Assembly: GCF_900107205.1 (NCBI RefSeq)
Contig: NZ_FNPC01000004.1
Coordinates: forward strand, 62,001 to 126,000
Direction: 5' to 3'
Source of the DNA: Halopenitus persicus
Lineage (GTDB): Archaea > Halobacteriota > Halobacteria > Halobacteriales > Haloferacaceae
Length of the DNA: 64,000 nt
The notes beneath the pieces are model-generated. The model worked only from the letters and a program-made list of their open reading frames with translations. It was not told the origin of the DNA and made no database searches. Both the position numbers and the translations under genes were made by a program. This document shows positions 44,583 to 53,841 of this stretch, one piece after another (the stretch's first letter is position 1; every line of letters starts with the position of its first letter).

Positions 44583-46705
44583 AGCAACCCGACCCCCGCG
44601 AAAACGACGTAACAGACTCCGACGAGGATGCCGGAGTGCAACAGCGCCTCGTACCATCCCCGGGAGGCGACCCCCGCGAACCACCCCGACGCGAGCATCG
44701 TCGCCTGGAGCACGACGTAGAAGCGATACCGCTCGCGCTCGGGGCGTATCGTTCCGGGGTCGAAGCGCACCGCCGAGGCGCCCGAGACGGCCGAGAGCTG
44801 TGCGAACCCGTCGATGACGTGGAGGTTGACCGCGACGACGATCCCGATGACCAGCAGCGCCGCCGTCCAGCCCACCGCGACGTACACGAGCATCGCGGAT
44901 CGGAGCGCTCGTTTCTGATGGTAGAGCCGCCCGATCTCCGTCTGGAGCGTCTCGAAGACCGTTTGGGTGTCGCTGCCGGCGTCGAGCGCGCCCGTGATGA
45001 GCCCGACCGTCTGCTCGGCAAGCGGGGTTCCAACGTTCTCGACGAACCGGTTCAGTGCCGCGGTTCGGACCGTCTTCCGTTCGGCCTCGGCACCGGCGAT
45101 CCGCTCGGTTCCGGCCTCGGCACCGGCGACCCGTTCGGTCCCCGTGGCAGCGTTTCCATCGGTTTCCACATCGACGTTCGTCGACCGGTCGAGGACGTTC
45201 CGCGCGGCCCGCTCGTTCCCGGTCGTCAGCGAGAGGTTGAACGCCAGGTCCGCCACGTCGGCGTCGAGCGCGCCGAGGTCGACGTCCCGGGCGACGAGCG
45301 CGACCGCCTCCGGGAAGGGGCGGCCGAGCGAGACGTGCCCCGAGACGGCGTGGACGAAGTCCTTGATCTCCCGGTCCTTCGCGTCGTCGAGTCGGGCGCG
45401 CCGGACCGAGACGATCCCGGTCGGCACGGCGAAGAGGACGTAGCCGAGCGCCACGGCGTTCACGGGATCGACGCCGGCGTTCGCCAGCCCGACGCACGCG
45501 ACGACCGCCGGTCCGGCGACGACCGCCGCCGCCGAGCGAGGATTGACCGTGACGCTCCGGCACAGCGCCGCCACCCCGGTCGGCAGCTCGTAGCGCGTCC
45601 GCTGGTCGGGCGGTCGCAGCCGCTCGACCATCGTCGACGAGGCGAGTCCGACGACCAGGATGAACGCCGCGCTGCCGTAGACGATCGCCGCGCGCGTCGA
45701 GATGGACCCGACCGGCGTGTGGACCGGCTCCGACAGACCGGGCGCGATCACGCCGATCACGGTCAGCACGATGACGAGCAGCGTCGGCAGCACCAACAGC
45801 ACGATGAACAGCTCGGAGAGCAGCTCCAGGAACCCCTCCGCACGCTTTCGGGCCCGGTCCTCCCGGTGCCCGAGCATCCGCCCCTCCATCGCGAGGTAGT
45901 TGCCGAGCGCGTCCTCGCCCTGGTTGGCGTGTTCGCGAAACTTGAGCAGGAAGGGCGCCAGCAGGTCGTTCGAGGGCGTATCCCGCGCGACGCGCCCGAG
46001 CGCCTGATCGAGGCTTCCCGTCAGCCGCGCGCTGTTGAGCGCGGCCCGGAAGGCCACTGCCGTCTCGCCGTAGGCCTCGTTGGCGGCCGTCTTGCGGATC
46101 ATCCCGCGTGCGGTGTCGCTGCCCGACGAGAGCGCGTGCAGGTATCGGACCGCGCCCGGAAGCGTCCGCTCGATGTCCGTCCGCCGAGCGGTCGCGATCC
46201 ACCGGAGGTACACCCCGCCGCCGCGGACGACGCCACGCTTCGCGACGGCGCCGGCGAGAACCGCCGCAGCGAGGACGATCCACTCCGGCGGAAGCCGGGC
46301 GAGGCCGACCCCGTCGGTCGGCAACCCCGCCGCGAGCGCGGCGTCGAGCCGGGCCAGGAGGGCCGGCGACAGGCCGCGTCCGAGCAACACCACGGGCACC
46401 GCGACGACGACGCCGATGGCCCACGAGAGGCCGTACATCCGGGCGAGCAGGACGTCGAAGCCGGTCCGTATCGCGGTCGCCCGGTACCGGTCGCGGTCGC
46501 GAGCGTGGCGGGCCGCGTCGGCGTGTCGGGCGAACAGCGCGTGCAGTCCGCGGTCGACCGCTGAGAACCGCGAGCCGGTCCCGACGGCGGATCGATGCGG
46601 CCCGGCGCGGTCGGTTCCACGTGTCACGGTCTCCTCACGATCGCCACGTTCCGGCTCGCTTCCGGCTCCCGTGGCGGTCGACGCCACGGACCTCCCGTCA
46701 CTCAT
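44579..46705 (-). CDS. PilC/TadC-type membrane platform protein
   Basis: A 708-residue polytopic protein with two T2SSF-type halves (first near IERTLPGAVRYLHALSSGSD, second near EIKDFVHAVSGHVSLGRPFP), each followed by membrane spans. Such double-length platforms are normal in haloarchaeal type IV pili. It anchors the ATPase and inserts pilins. A Glu/Ala/Arg-rich insertion (AGAEAGTERIAGAEAE) from a DNA repeat lies near residue 545. It overlaps the ATPase gene by 4 bp and the next by 4 bp. Confidence 0.9.
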   Translation of the reverse strand: MSDGRSVASTATGAGSEPERGDREETVTRGTDRAGPHRSAVGTGSRFSAVDRGLHALFARHADAARHARDRDRYRATAIRTGFDVLLARMYGLSWAIGVVVAVPVVLLGRGLSPALLARLDAALAAGLPTDGVGLARLPPEWIVLAAAVLAGAVAKRGVVRGGGVYLRWIATARRTDIERTLPGAVRYLHALSSGSDTARGMIRKTAANEAYGETAVAFRAALNSARLTGSLDQALGRVARDTPSNDLLAPFLLKFREHANQGEDALGNYLAMEGRMLGHREDRARKRAEGFLELLSELFIVLLVLPTLLVIVLTVIGVIAPGLSEPVHTPVGSISTRAAIVYGSAAFILVVGLASSTMVERLRPPDQRTRYELPTGVAALCRSVTVNPRSAAAVVAGPAVVACVGLANAGVDPVNAVALGYVLFAVPTGIVSVRRARLDDAKDREIKDFVHAVSGHVSLGRPFPEAVALVARDVDLGALDADVADLAFNLSLTTGNERAARNVLDRSTNVDVETDGNAATGTERVAGAEAGTERIAGAEAERKTVRTAALNRFVENVGTPLAEQTVGLITGALDAGSDTQTVFETLQTEIGRLYHQKRALRSAMLVYVAVGWTAALLVIGIVVAVNLHVIDGFAQLSAVSGASAVRFDPGTIRPERERYRFYVVLQATMLASGWFAGVASRGWYEALLHSGILVGVCYVVFAGVGLL

Positions 46706-49284
46706 TCGACGCCCTCGCTCGAGGCAGCTTCGTCGAAGAGGTCCGTTCCGGAAGCGCCGTCGTTCGGCGCGTCGTGGGCGAGGTCTTCTCCACTCGGCGC
46801 GGCGTCGTCGGACTCGTCTCCGTTCGTGACGGCGTCCTCCGGCTCTCCCTCGTCCGGCTCGGGTTCGGAGCCGTCGTCGGTCGACCGGAGCGCGCGCTCG
46901 ACCGTCGCGGCCTCGTCGGTCCGCAGATCCGAGAGGAACTCGAAGAGGGCCTCGAAGTCGTCGATCCCCTCCGCGGCAAGGTAGCGAACGTATCGGTGTT
47001 TCCGGTGGAACTCGGCCTCGACGTCCGCGACGTCGCGGTCGGTCCGCTCCGCGAGCCGGTTGAACAGCGCGAAGCCGAGCGACCCCTCCGTGGTCGTTCC
47101 GCGGTCGGTCCCGCCGACCGACGAGGTGGGGCCGCCCTCGTCACTTGCCAGCGCCGGGTGGTCGTACTCGATCGCGAACGTCCCGTCCGTGTCACGCCAG
47201 GCGACCGTGTTCCAGCGGACCGTGGTCCCGTCCTTCCGTATCGTGCCGCCGCCGCCCCGCCGCCGCACGCCGTCGGCGCCTTCGAGCGCGTCGTCGTCGA
47301 GCGCCTCGAACTCCCCGTCCGAGAGGATCTCGACGACGTGGGCGACGTATCGCTCCCCGCGGGTCTTGTGGGGGAACACGACCAGATCCAGCTCGCGAAG
47401 CAGGTACGCCGGCAGCCCCTGCTCGATCACCCGGTTGACGAGCGTCTCGACGTCCTCGGCGTGTGTGGTCCCGAGCACACCGTGACCGGTGTTCAAGGTC
47501 TCGGCGAAGGTTTCGAAGGACGCCGGCGTGTTGATCTCCGCGATGACCTCGACGTCGGGATTTAAATAGTTCGTCTCGGTCATCAGCTCCGCCATCGTCA
47601 CCCGCTTGTACTCGTTCTCGTGGTCGCGGGTCGTCAACGAGACGCCCGTCTCGTGGGGGAGATGGACCTCGCGTGACCCCTCGTCGATCGAGATCGGTCG
47701 GTCGTCGAACGGGATAAATGGCATATGCGCGTTCATCAGCGTCGTCTTCCCGACGCCGGTCGGTCCGGAAAAGAGCACGACGCCGTGGTGTTCGTACAGC
47801 AACCATAGCAGCGTCACGAGCTCCGTCGACAGCGCGTCCCGGTCGAGCAGGTCCACCGGCGTCATCGTCTCGGCCGACTGCTTGCGGATCGAGACGTGGG
47901 GGCCGCCCTCGGAGATCACCGGGAGCGCGACCGCACACCGGATCGTCTCCGCGACGCCGTCGACGTCGAGGTTCACCTTCGCCGAGGGGCGGGCCGCGTT
48001 GAGCTCCGTCCCGTCGCTGGCGGCCAGCTGGGTCACCACGTTGACGAACTCCCGCTCGGTCGTGAACGCCAGGTTGGTCGGCACGCGGTCGCCGGCGCCG
48101 CCGGCATCGTCGAAGACGGTCGTTCGCGGGACGACCTTGATCCGCTCGCCGACCCGGTTGGCCTCGACGTCCTCGAGGTTCGAATCCCGTATCGGGACCG
48201 TCAGAATGCCCTCGCCGACGTAGTCGCGTAACACGTAGTAGACGAGGTCGTCGAGCCGGTCGCGGGCGTACCGGGAGTCGACCGGCGGGACGGCGAGCCC
48301 GTAGGTCGCCAGCGTCGACCGAACCCGGTAGCGCGTCGCATCGAGCCAGGCGCGGGCGTTGTCCGCCAGCAGCCGTCGCGCGAGGAACCGCCGGGCGCGG
48401 TCGGCGACGAACGACTCCCGGTCGGTCACGACGCGGTCGACGTTCGCCTCCCAGATCCGGGACTTGCACTCGTCGATCAGCGCCTCGTCGCCCGGCAGCA
48501 GGTCCGGCTCGAGGACCGCGTACTTCGTCTCGAACCGGTCGGATCCGAGGAGTCGCTCCCGGTAGACGACCACGTCGACGTCGAACCCCGCGAACGGGAC
48601 CGTGTACCGGTGCAGTCGTTCGCCGGCGACGCGGTCGACGTACTCCGTGTCCGCGGAGACGCCGGTTCGCACCGGCGCGAACGACTCCGTGTGGACGACC
48701 AGCTCGTCGGAATCGCCCACGTCGGCGACCTCGATCCGCGGATCCACCGCCAGCGGCGTCAGGTCGTCGAGCAGCCGCAGTTCGCTGAGTGCGTGGTGGT
48801 CGATCCGCCGCCGGGCGGCCGGCGTCGTCTCGAGCAGCCGGTCGATCGCCCGCTCGTATTTCGGCTCGAAACCGCGGTTCGCCCGCTCGAGCACGCCCTG
48901 CCTGGTGAGCGGGCGTCGGTGACGGGTCGCCGAGAAGTGGTCCCTGACCGTCGCCAGGGCGGCTTCGTCGGTCGGCGACAAGGGTGGCCGGCGGCTCTCG
49001 TGAACGAACTCGCCGTCACGCTCCCGGATCGTGGTGACGATCCCCGACACCGGCTCGTACTGCGCCCGGACCGCGGGCGCGTACCACGCGTCCGGGTCGT
49101 CGGGCGGCCGCGGCGCGGGCACCGTCGCAGCCGGCCAGGGCGTCCCGTCGCTTCGGCCGGTCCCGGATTCGCCGCCGTCGTCCCCATCGCCTCCATTCCC
49201 GGCGTTGCACCCGTCGGTACCGTTCTCGGCGTCGTTCTCGCTTCGTTCCTCCTCGACCGCCGACCGCACACTCACGTCTCCCAC
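46702..49284 (-). CDS. Type IV pilus secretion ATPase (PilB/VirB11-like)
   Basis: An 860-residue ATPase. The Walker A motif FSGPTGVGKTTLMNA is near residue 505. An Asp box (ISIDEGSREVHLPH), a Walker B-like region (VEVIAEINTPASFETF) and a His box (LNTGHGVLGTTHAEDV) follow. Long N- and C-terminal acidic extensions are typical of haloarchaeal PilB. It should power pilus assembly by the PilC-like protein. It is the first gene of the operon. The GTG start lies 27-36 bp downstream of a TATA element. Confidence 0.92.
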   Translation of the reverse strand: MGDVSVRSAVEEERSENDAENGTDGCNAGNGGDGDDGGESGTGRSDGTPWPAATVPAPRPPDDPDAWYAPAVRAQYEPVSGIVTTIRERDGEFVHESRRPPLSPTDEAALATVRDHFSATRHRRPLTRQGVLERANRGFEPKYERAIDRLLETTPAARRRIDHHALSELRLLDDLTPLAVDPRIEVADVGDSDELVVHTESFAPVRTGVSADTEYVDRVAGERLHRYTVPFAGFDVDVVVYRERLLGSDRFETKYAVLEPDLLPGDEALIDECKSRIWEANVDRVVTDRESFVADRARRFLARRLLADNARAWLDATRYRVRSTLATYGLAVPPVDSRYARDRLDDLVYYVLRDYVGEGILTVPIRDSNLEDVEANRVGERIKVVPRTTVFDDAGGAGDRVPTNLAFTTEREFVNVVTQLAASDGTELNAARPSAKVNLDVDGVAETIRCAVALPVISEGGPHVSIRKQSAETMTPVDLLDRDALSTELVTLLWLLYEHHGVVLFSGPTGVGKTTLMNAHMPFIPFDDRPISIDEGSREVHLPHETGVSLTTRDHENEYKRVTMAELMTETNYLNPDVEVIAEINTPASFETFAETLNTGHGVLGTTHAEDVETLVNRVIEQGLPAYLLRELDLVVFPHKTRGERYVAHVVEILSDGEFEALDDDALEGADGVRRRGGGGTIRKDGTTVRWNTVAWRDTDGTFAIEYDHPALASDEGGPTSSVGGTDRGTTTEGSLGFALFNRLAERTDRDVADVEAEFHRKHRYVRYLAAEGIDDFEALFEFLSDLRTDEAATVERALRSTDDGSEPEPDEGEPEDAVTNGDESDDAAPSGEDLAHDAPNDGASGTDLFDEAASSEGVE

Positions 49285-49594
49285 CTCACGGTGATTCGAT
49301 TTTAACCTACTGTATTTAAGTATTTATTTCGTGCAATAATTACTAATTGTATCCCGGATACGACGGAACTCCGCTCGTCGTCGGTGGCTCGACGGTGGCT
49401 CGACCGTCTCAACGTCGAACGGGATGAGGGGAACGAACGGGACGAGGAGACATCACGACGAAGGACGGTGGTACAGGCGGTAAACGACGGTGGTGCAGAC
49501 GGTACGTCCCGATCTTCACGCCCGCGTGACGCTTCGACTCCTGCGGCGCTTCGGTCCGTTGCGCTTCGGTCCGTGGCGCTTCGGCCCGTGGCGC
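49285..49594. other. Promoter region and 15-bp repeats
   Basis: A 310-bp gap. 49285-49360 is AT-rich and holds the pilus operon promoter. The rest is GC-rich with short repeats. I see no gene. Confidence 0.55.
49312..49321 (-). promoter_or_regulatory. TATA box of the pilus operon
   Basis: Minus-strand ACTTAAATAC is 28-37 bp upstream of the GTG at 49284, within an AT-rich block that stands out from the surroundings. Confidence 0.5.
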
Positions 49595-49596
49595 TT
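49546..49596. repeat. 15-bp tandem repeat at the 3' end of a gene
   Basis: Three units starting at 49546, 49561 and 49576 (GCGCTTCGGTCCGTT, GCGCTTCGGTCCGTG, GCGCTTCGGCCCGTG) plus a partial fourth that reaches the stop codon of the DUF7260-type gene. The core CTTCGGTC is shared with the repeat at 14331. Confidence 0.85.
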
Positions 49597-50545
49597 AGCC
49601 GGCCCGCGAGATCCGGTCCTCGAGGGTCCGTCGATCCGACCGAATGCGGTCGACCACCTCCGCGACCGTGGCCAACACGGGATGTCGCGGTCCCTCGAGA
49701 TCCTCGTAGAGGTACGCATAGAAGTCGGGATCGCGTTCGGTTCGGCGGGTGAAGGGCGGATCCCGAAGCAGCGCCTGCCGGTCCGAGACGACCTCCTCGC
49801 AGGCGCCTTCGAGGTCATCGAGTGATCGCCAGACGTCGACCAGGGCGTCGAAGGACGGCTCCGAGCGGCCCTCCGCGAGGTGGGCATCGAGGCTGTTCCG
49901 CGTTCGTTCGATGCGTTCGAGCCGGGCGCTCGACGACTCCAGGGCCGACAGCTCGGCGTCGACCGCCGACAGCAGCCGCTCCCGGGCGTCCGCCGCGCTT
50001 CGCCCGCGGTCCAAAAGCGTCGTCCGCAGCGCCGGCGAAAGTCGGTCCTCGGTGCCGATCGCCATCGCGACGTCCTCGCCGAGCTCCTCGGCGACGCTGG
50101 TCGGGAACGAATCGTCGTACTCCTCGGTGTAGTGGGGGACCGCCATCACCGTTTCGCGGTACGCCTCGCGCATCCGTCGCAACCCGTCGTCGGGTGGATC
50201 GCTGGAATCCGGGGGAAACCCGGCGAGTCGAACCGCGCCGTGTCCGGCCGGCTCCGCGGCCGTTCCGGACTCGCGTGGCGTGACGCGATGGAGCCGGTCG
50301 GTGAACTCCTCGAACGCGTCCCGCTCGTCGACGACCCGGCGTCGCTCCTCGCGAACGTGCGATCGCGCGTCGGCGATGTACGCGAACGCCGCGAAGACGG
50401 CAATGGAGACGAACACGATGGCCGAGACGACCATCGGGTCCGCGAGGAGACCCGACGCCTCGCAGGTGAGATCGGCACACTCCGCGGCCATCGGGTCCCG
50501 TGCGCCGATACGGAAGGAGACGCTCGCGGGCGACGAAAGTGACAT
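49595..50545 (-). CDS. Membrane-anchored coiled-coil protein (DUF7260 type)
   Basis: A 316-residue protein. A single membrane helix (VVSAIVFVSIAVFAAFAYIA, about residues 39-58) is followed by long charged helices (REERRRVVDERDAFEEF; LLSAVDAELSALESSSARLERIERTRNSLD region). That is a coiled-coil-rich cytoplasmic part typical of a haloarchaeal family found near pilus or signalling genes. ATG 50545 is chosen. It is next to the pilus operon in the same direction, but separated by that operon's promoter. Confidence 0.68.
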   Translation of the reverse strand: MSLSSPASVSFRIGARDPMAAECADLTCEASGLLADPMVVSAIVFVSIAVFAAFAYIADARSHVREERRRVVDERDAFEEFTDRLHRVTPRESGTAAEPAGHGAVRLAGFPPDSSDPPDDGLRRMREAYRETVMAVPHYTEEYDDSFPTSVAEELGEDVAMAIGTEDRLSPALRTTLLDRGRSAADARERLLSAVDAELSALESSSARLERIERTRNSLDAHLAEGRSEPSFDALVDVWRSLDDLEGACEEVVSDRQALLRDPPFTRRTERDPDFYAYLYEDLEGPRHPVLATVAEVVDRIRSDRRTLEDRISRAG

Positions 50546-50702
50546 GGTATGTGTACCCACACACTCGAGCACGAAAGCTTTTCCGTCCGATCCCGTTCGC
50601 CGGGAGCGGTTGCGGTTTCGTGATCGTGGCGATCGCCGGCTCGTCGCGATCGCCGGCTTCGTGGGCGTTAGAGTCAAACCGCATCCCTGTAAAGTGCCAT
50701 CT

Positions 50703-51119
50703 ATGCACACGACGACGGACCGGCCGATCCGGTGTCTGATCGCCAAGGTCGGCCTCGACGGCCACGACCGGGGCGCACACGTCATCGCTCGGGCGTTCCG
50801 TGACGCCGGGTTCGAGGTCGTCTACTCGGGGCTGCATCGCTCCCCCGAGGAGATCGTCCGGGCCGCGATCCAGGAGGACGTGGACGTCCTCGGGATCTCG
50901 ATCCTCTCGGGCGCTCACGACACCCTCGTCCCCGACGTGATCGAGGGGCTCCGCGAGGCCGGGGCCTTCGCGGACACGCTCGTTCTCGTCGGCGGCATCG
51001 TTCCCCCCGAGGACGAACGCCGGCTGAAGGACCTCGGCGTGGCCGAGGTGTTCGGCCCGGGAACGCCCACCGACGAGACGGTCGCGTTCGTCCGCGAGCA
51101 CGTCCGGGAGCGTGTCTAA
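50703..51119 (+). CDS. Methylmalonyl-CoA mutase cobalamin-binding subunit
   Basis: A 138-residue B12-binding domain. The DxHxxG motif is DGHDRG (residues 19-24, His21 being the lower cobalt ligand), followed by GISILSGAH and LVGGIVPPED. In haloarchaea this is a separate small subunit that joins the catalytic subunit to interconvert methylmalonyl-CoA and succinyl-CoA in propionate and odd-chain degradation. meaB follows 2 bp later. The large subunit is not in the window. Confidence 0.93.
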   Translation: MHTTTDRPIRCLIAKVGLDGHDRGAHVIARAFRDAGFEVVYSGLHRSPEEIVRAAIQEDVDVLGISILSGAHDTLVPDVIEGLREAGAFADTLVLVGGIVPPEDERRLKDLGVAEVFGPGTPTDETVAFVREHVRERV

Positions 51120-51121
51120 CG

Positions 51122-52174
51122 ATGTCGGATCGGGGGATGGCCGATGAGGAGGCCGAGGGGATGACCGATGAGGAGGCCGACCCGAGTGCGGTCGTCGACG
51201 CCCTGCTCGCGGGCGACGAGCGAACGCTCGCGCGCGTCATCAGCCGGATCGAGAACCGTGCCGAGGGCGTCCGCCCGGTCCTCGCTCGGCTCTCACGCCA
51301 CGCCGGCGAGGCGGCCGTGATCGGGATCACCGGCGCGCCCGGCGCGGGGAAGTCGACCCTCGTCGACGGACTCGTCGATGCCTACCGCGATCGCGACCTG
51401 ACCGTCGGGGTCCTCGCGATCGATCCGTCCTCCCCGTACTCCGGCGGCGCGGTCCTCGGGGATCGGATCCGGATGCACCGGGACGGCGACGCGGGGGTCT
51501 TCGTTCGGTCGATGAGCGCCCGCGGACGGCTCGGGGGACTGTCGCGGGCCGCCGCCGAGGCCGTCACGGTTCTCGACGCCGCCGGCTTCGACGTGGTCCT
51601 GATCGAGACGGTCGGCGCGGGCCAAAACGAGGTGGACGTCGTCCGCGCCGCCGACACCGTCGCCGTGCTCGTCCAGCCCGAATCCGGGGACGACGTCCAG
51701 CTGCTCAAGGCCGGGGTCCTGGAGATCGCGGACGTCTTCGTCGTGAACAAGGCGGACCTCGAGGGCGCGGGCCGGACCGTCGCCCGGCTCGAGGAGATGC
51801 GACGGGTGCGGAAGCGGGCGGGATCGAGTTCGGGCATTGATTCCGGAGACCGTCACGACGACGCGTGGACGCCCCCGATCGTCGAGACCGTCGCGACGAC
51901 GGGGACAGGGGTCGCCGACCTGATCGACGCCCTCGATTCCCACCGGGAGCATCTGCTCGCGACCGACGACCTCGCGACGACCACCCGCAGCCGTCACGCC
52001 GCCACGATCCGTGCCCTGCTCCGTGCGGACCTCGAGGCGCTTCTCGAGACGACGCTCGAGCGTCAGGGCGGGATCGACGACCTCGTCCGGCGCGTCGAGG
52101 CGGGCGAGACCGACCCCTACGCCGCCGTCGAGTCGGTGGTCGCCCCGATCGAGGACTGCCTCGACGATCGGTGA
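51122..52174 (+). CDS. meaB: Methylmalonyl-CoA mutase-associated GTPase MeaB
   Basis: A 350-residue G3E-type GTPase (ArgK/MeaB). Walker A is GAPGAGKST (residues 71-79), switch region DPSSPYSGGAVLGDRIRM, VLIETVGAGQ, and the NKAD specificity motif. MeaB gates cofactor loading and protects the B12-dependent mutase. It starts 2 bp after the mutase subunit, so it is one operon. Its last codons (DCLDDR) are the first unit of a 23-bp tandem repeat. Confidence 0.95.
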   Translation: MSDRGMADEEAEGMTDEEADPSAVVDALLAGDERTLARVISRIENRAEGVRPVLARLSRHAGEAAVIGITGAPGAGKSTLVDGLVDAYRDRDLTVGVLAIDPSSPYSGGAVLGDRIRMHRDGDAGVFVRSMSARGRLGGLSRAAAEAVTVLDAAGFDVVLIETVGAGQNEVDVVRAADTVAVLVQPESGDDVQLLKAGVLEIADVFVVNKADLEGAGRTVARLEEMRRVRKRAGSSSGIDSGDRHDDAWTPPIVETVATTGTGVADLIDALDSHREHLLATDDLATTTRSRHAATIRALLRADLEALLETTLERQGGIDDLVRRVEAGETDPYAAVESVVAPIEDCLDDR

Positions 52175-52242
52175 ACAACTGCCTCGACGATCGGTGGACG
52201 ACTGCCTCGACGATCGGTGGACGACTGTCCCGACGATCGATG
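52155..52242. repeat. 23-bp tandem repeat spanning the meaB stop
   Basis: Four units with ACTG at 52155, 52178, 52201 and 52224 (core ACTGCCTCGACGATCGGTGG). The first encodes the end of MeaB, including the TGA. The later ones are non-coding, and the last unit is diverged. Confidence 0.9.
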
Positions 52243-52317
52243 GGTCGAGTCCGAACGCAACCGCGATCAGCTCGATCCAGGCATACGGTATAAGTCGCCG
52301 ACGCGCCAAGGATCCGT

Positions 52318-53247
52318 ATGAACCGAACACGGCTTCTCGGCGGACTCGCGCTCGGTGCCGGCGCCGTCGCCGCCTGGGCCCGACGGTCCCGCCTCGAACC
52401 GGACGCGCTCGAGCCCGCGCTGGACGGCGAGGAGCGGACGTATCGGTGGCGCGGAATGGACGTCTCCTACGTCGTCGCCGGCGATCCGGACGCGCCGCCG
52501 CTGGTGCTCGTGCACGGCGTCAACGCCGCCGGATCCGCCGGCGAGTGGCGGGCCGTCTTCGACGCCCTCGCGGAGGAGTATCGGGTGATCGCTCCGGACC
52601 TACCCGGGTTCGGCCGGTCGGACCGCCCGGCGCTGCGCTACTCGGCCGCCCTGTACACGGACTTCCTCGGTGAGTTCCTCGCGACGTTCGACCGGCCGCG
52701 GGTCATCGCCTCGTCGCTGTCGGCCGCCTACGTCGCCGACGTCGCCGCCGATCCGGACGTCGATCTGCGCAGCCTCCTGTTGGTCGTGCCGACGACCGTC
52801 GCCGGCCCCGATCCGCCGAAGACGTGGCTTCGCGAGCTCATCCGGTCGCCCGTCCTCGGCGAGGCACTCTTCGGACTGATCGCCTCGAAGCCCTCGATCC
52901 GGTATTTCAACGCCGACCACGGCTACGACGATCCCGACGCGGTCGGCGAGGACTGGATCGACTACGAGTGGCGGACCGCCCACGTCGCCGGCGCCCGGTT
53001 CGCCCCGGCCTCGTTCATCGCGGGCCACCTCAACGCCGCGGTCACGCTGTCGGACGCGCTCGAGACGGCGGCCGTCCCGGTCACGCTCGTGTGGGGTCGC
53101 GAGACGGAGCTCACGCCGCTGTCCGAGGGACGCGAGCTCGCGACGACGGTCGACTGTCCGCTCGTGGTCTTCGATCGCGCGAAGCTGTTGCCCCACGTCG
53201 AACACCCCGAGGCGTTCCTCGAGGTCGTCGCGGACCACCTCGACTGA
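52318..53247 (+). CDS. Alpha/beta hydrolase
   Basis: A 309-residue protein with an oxyanion-loop VLVHGVNAAG, DLPGFGRSDRP, and the nucleophile elbow ASSLSAAYV in place of the usual GxSxG (the Ser is kept, the flanking Gly is not). The acid is probably the Glu in GRETELTPL, and the catalytic His is in LLPHVEHP. A weak hydrophobic N-terminus (LLGGLALGAGAVAAWA) could be a membrane anchor. The substrate is unknown. It is transcribed alone after the repeat. Confidence 0.85.
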   Translation: MNRTRLLGGLALGAGAVAAWARRSRLEPDALEPALDGEERTYRWRGMDVSYVVAGDPDAPPLVLVHGVNAAGSAGEWRAVFDALAEEYRVIAPDLPGFGRSDRPALRYSAALYTDFLGEFLATFDRPRVIASSLSAAYVADVAADPDVDLRSLLLVVPTTVAGPDPPKTWLRELIRSPVLGEALFGLIASKPSIRYFNADHGYDDPDAVGEDWIDYEWRTAHVAGARFAPASFIAGHLNAAVTLSDALETAAVPVTLVWGRETELTPLSEGRELATTVDCPLVVFDRAKLLPHVEHPEAFLEVVADHLD

Positions 53248-53259
53248 CCGACGGCTCCG

Positions 53260-53841
53260 CTACTCCTCGATCGGGTCGACCTCAACCGGATCGAACACGA
53301 GCGTTCGGTCCCCGTTCGGCCGGCGCTCGACCGACGCCTCGACCGGATCGCCGATCCTCGGCTCCGGATCCCCCTGTTCCTCTGCGGCCGCTCCCGTCTC
53401 CGGGGCTCCCGTCTCCGGGGCTCCCGTTCCCGGGCCCGCCCGTTCCTCGGCGTCCGCTTCCGCCTCCGGGTCGATGCCGCGAACGAGGCCGGTGAGTCGA
53501 ACCGGCCCGAAGTCGGCGATCGCGGTCACGTAGGGCGTCTCGTCGGCGAACGCCGGCGTGCCCACGTGGACGACGGTGAACGTCTCGACGGTCCCGGCTG
53601 CTGGAAGGGTCGTCTCCGAGAGGTCGGCCGCGCCGCAGTCGGGACAGACGCGCCGTGGCGGCAGCGACGCGTGTCCGTTCGGACACGTCAGGGCATAACC
53701 CTCGCCGTCCGCGACCGCGTCGAGCCACTCGTCGTACCCCGTGTTCCGAACGGGCCCGGTCGTCGTTCCGTCCTCCGTCCCCGTCCCGTCCGCGTCGTCC
53801 GTGGCGTCGGTCCCGCCGGCGTCGCCGGATGCGTCGCTCAC
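53260..53841 (-). CDS. DUF35 OB-fold acyl-CoA-binding partner of thiolase
   Basis: A 193-residue protein with a zinc rubredoxin-like finger (CPNGHASLPPRRVCPDCGA), then the DUF35 OB-fold (GTVETFTVVHVG, YVTAIADFGPVRLTGLV). In archaea DUF35 proteins form a complex with thiolase, passing acetoacetyl-CoA on. Pro-Glu-Thr-Gly repeats (GAPETGAPETG) lie near the C-terminus. The GTG start overlaps the thiolase stop by 4 bp (GTGA). Confidence 0.88.
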   Translation of the reverse strand: MSDASGDAGGTDATDDADGTGTEDGTTTGPVRNTGYDEWLDAVADGEGYALTCPNGHASLPPRRVCPDCGAADLSETTLPAAGTVETFTVVHVGTPAFADETPYVTAIADFGPVRLTGLVRGIDPEAEADAEERAGPGTGAPETGAPETGAAAEEQGDPEPRIGDPVEASVERRPNGDRTLVFDPVEVDPIEE

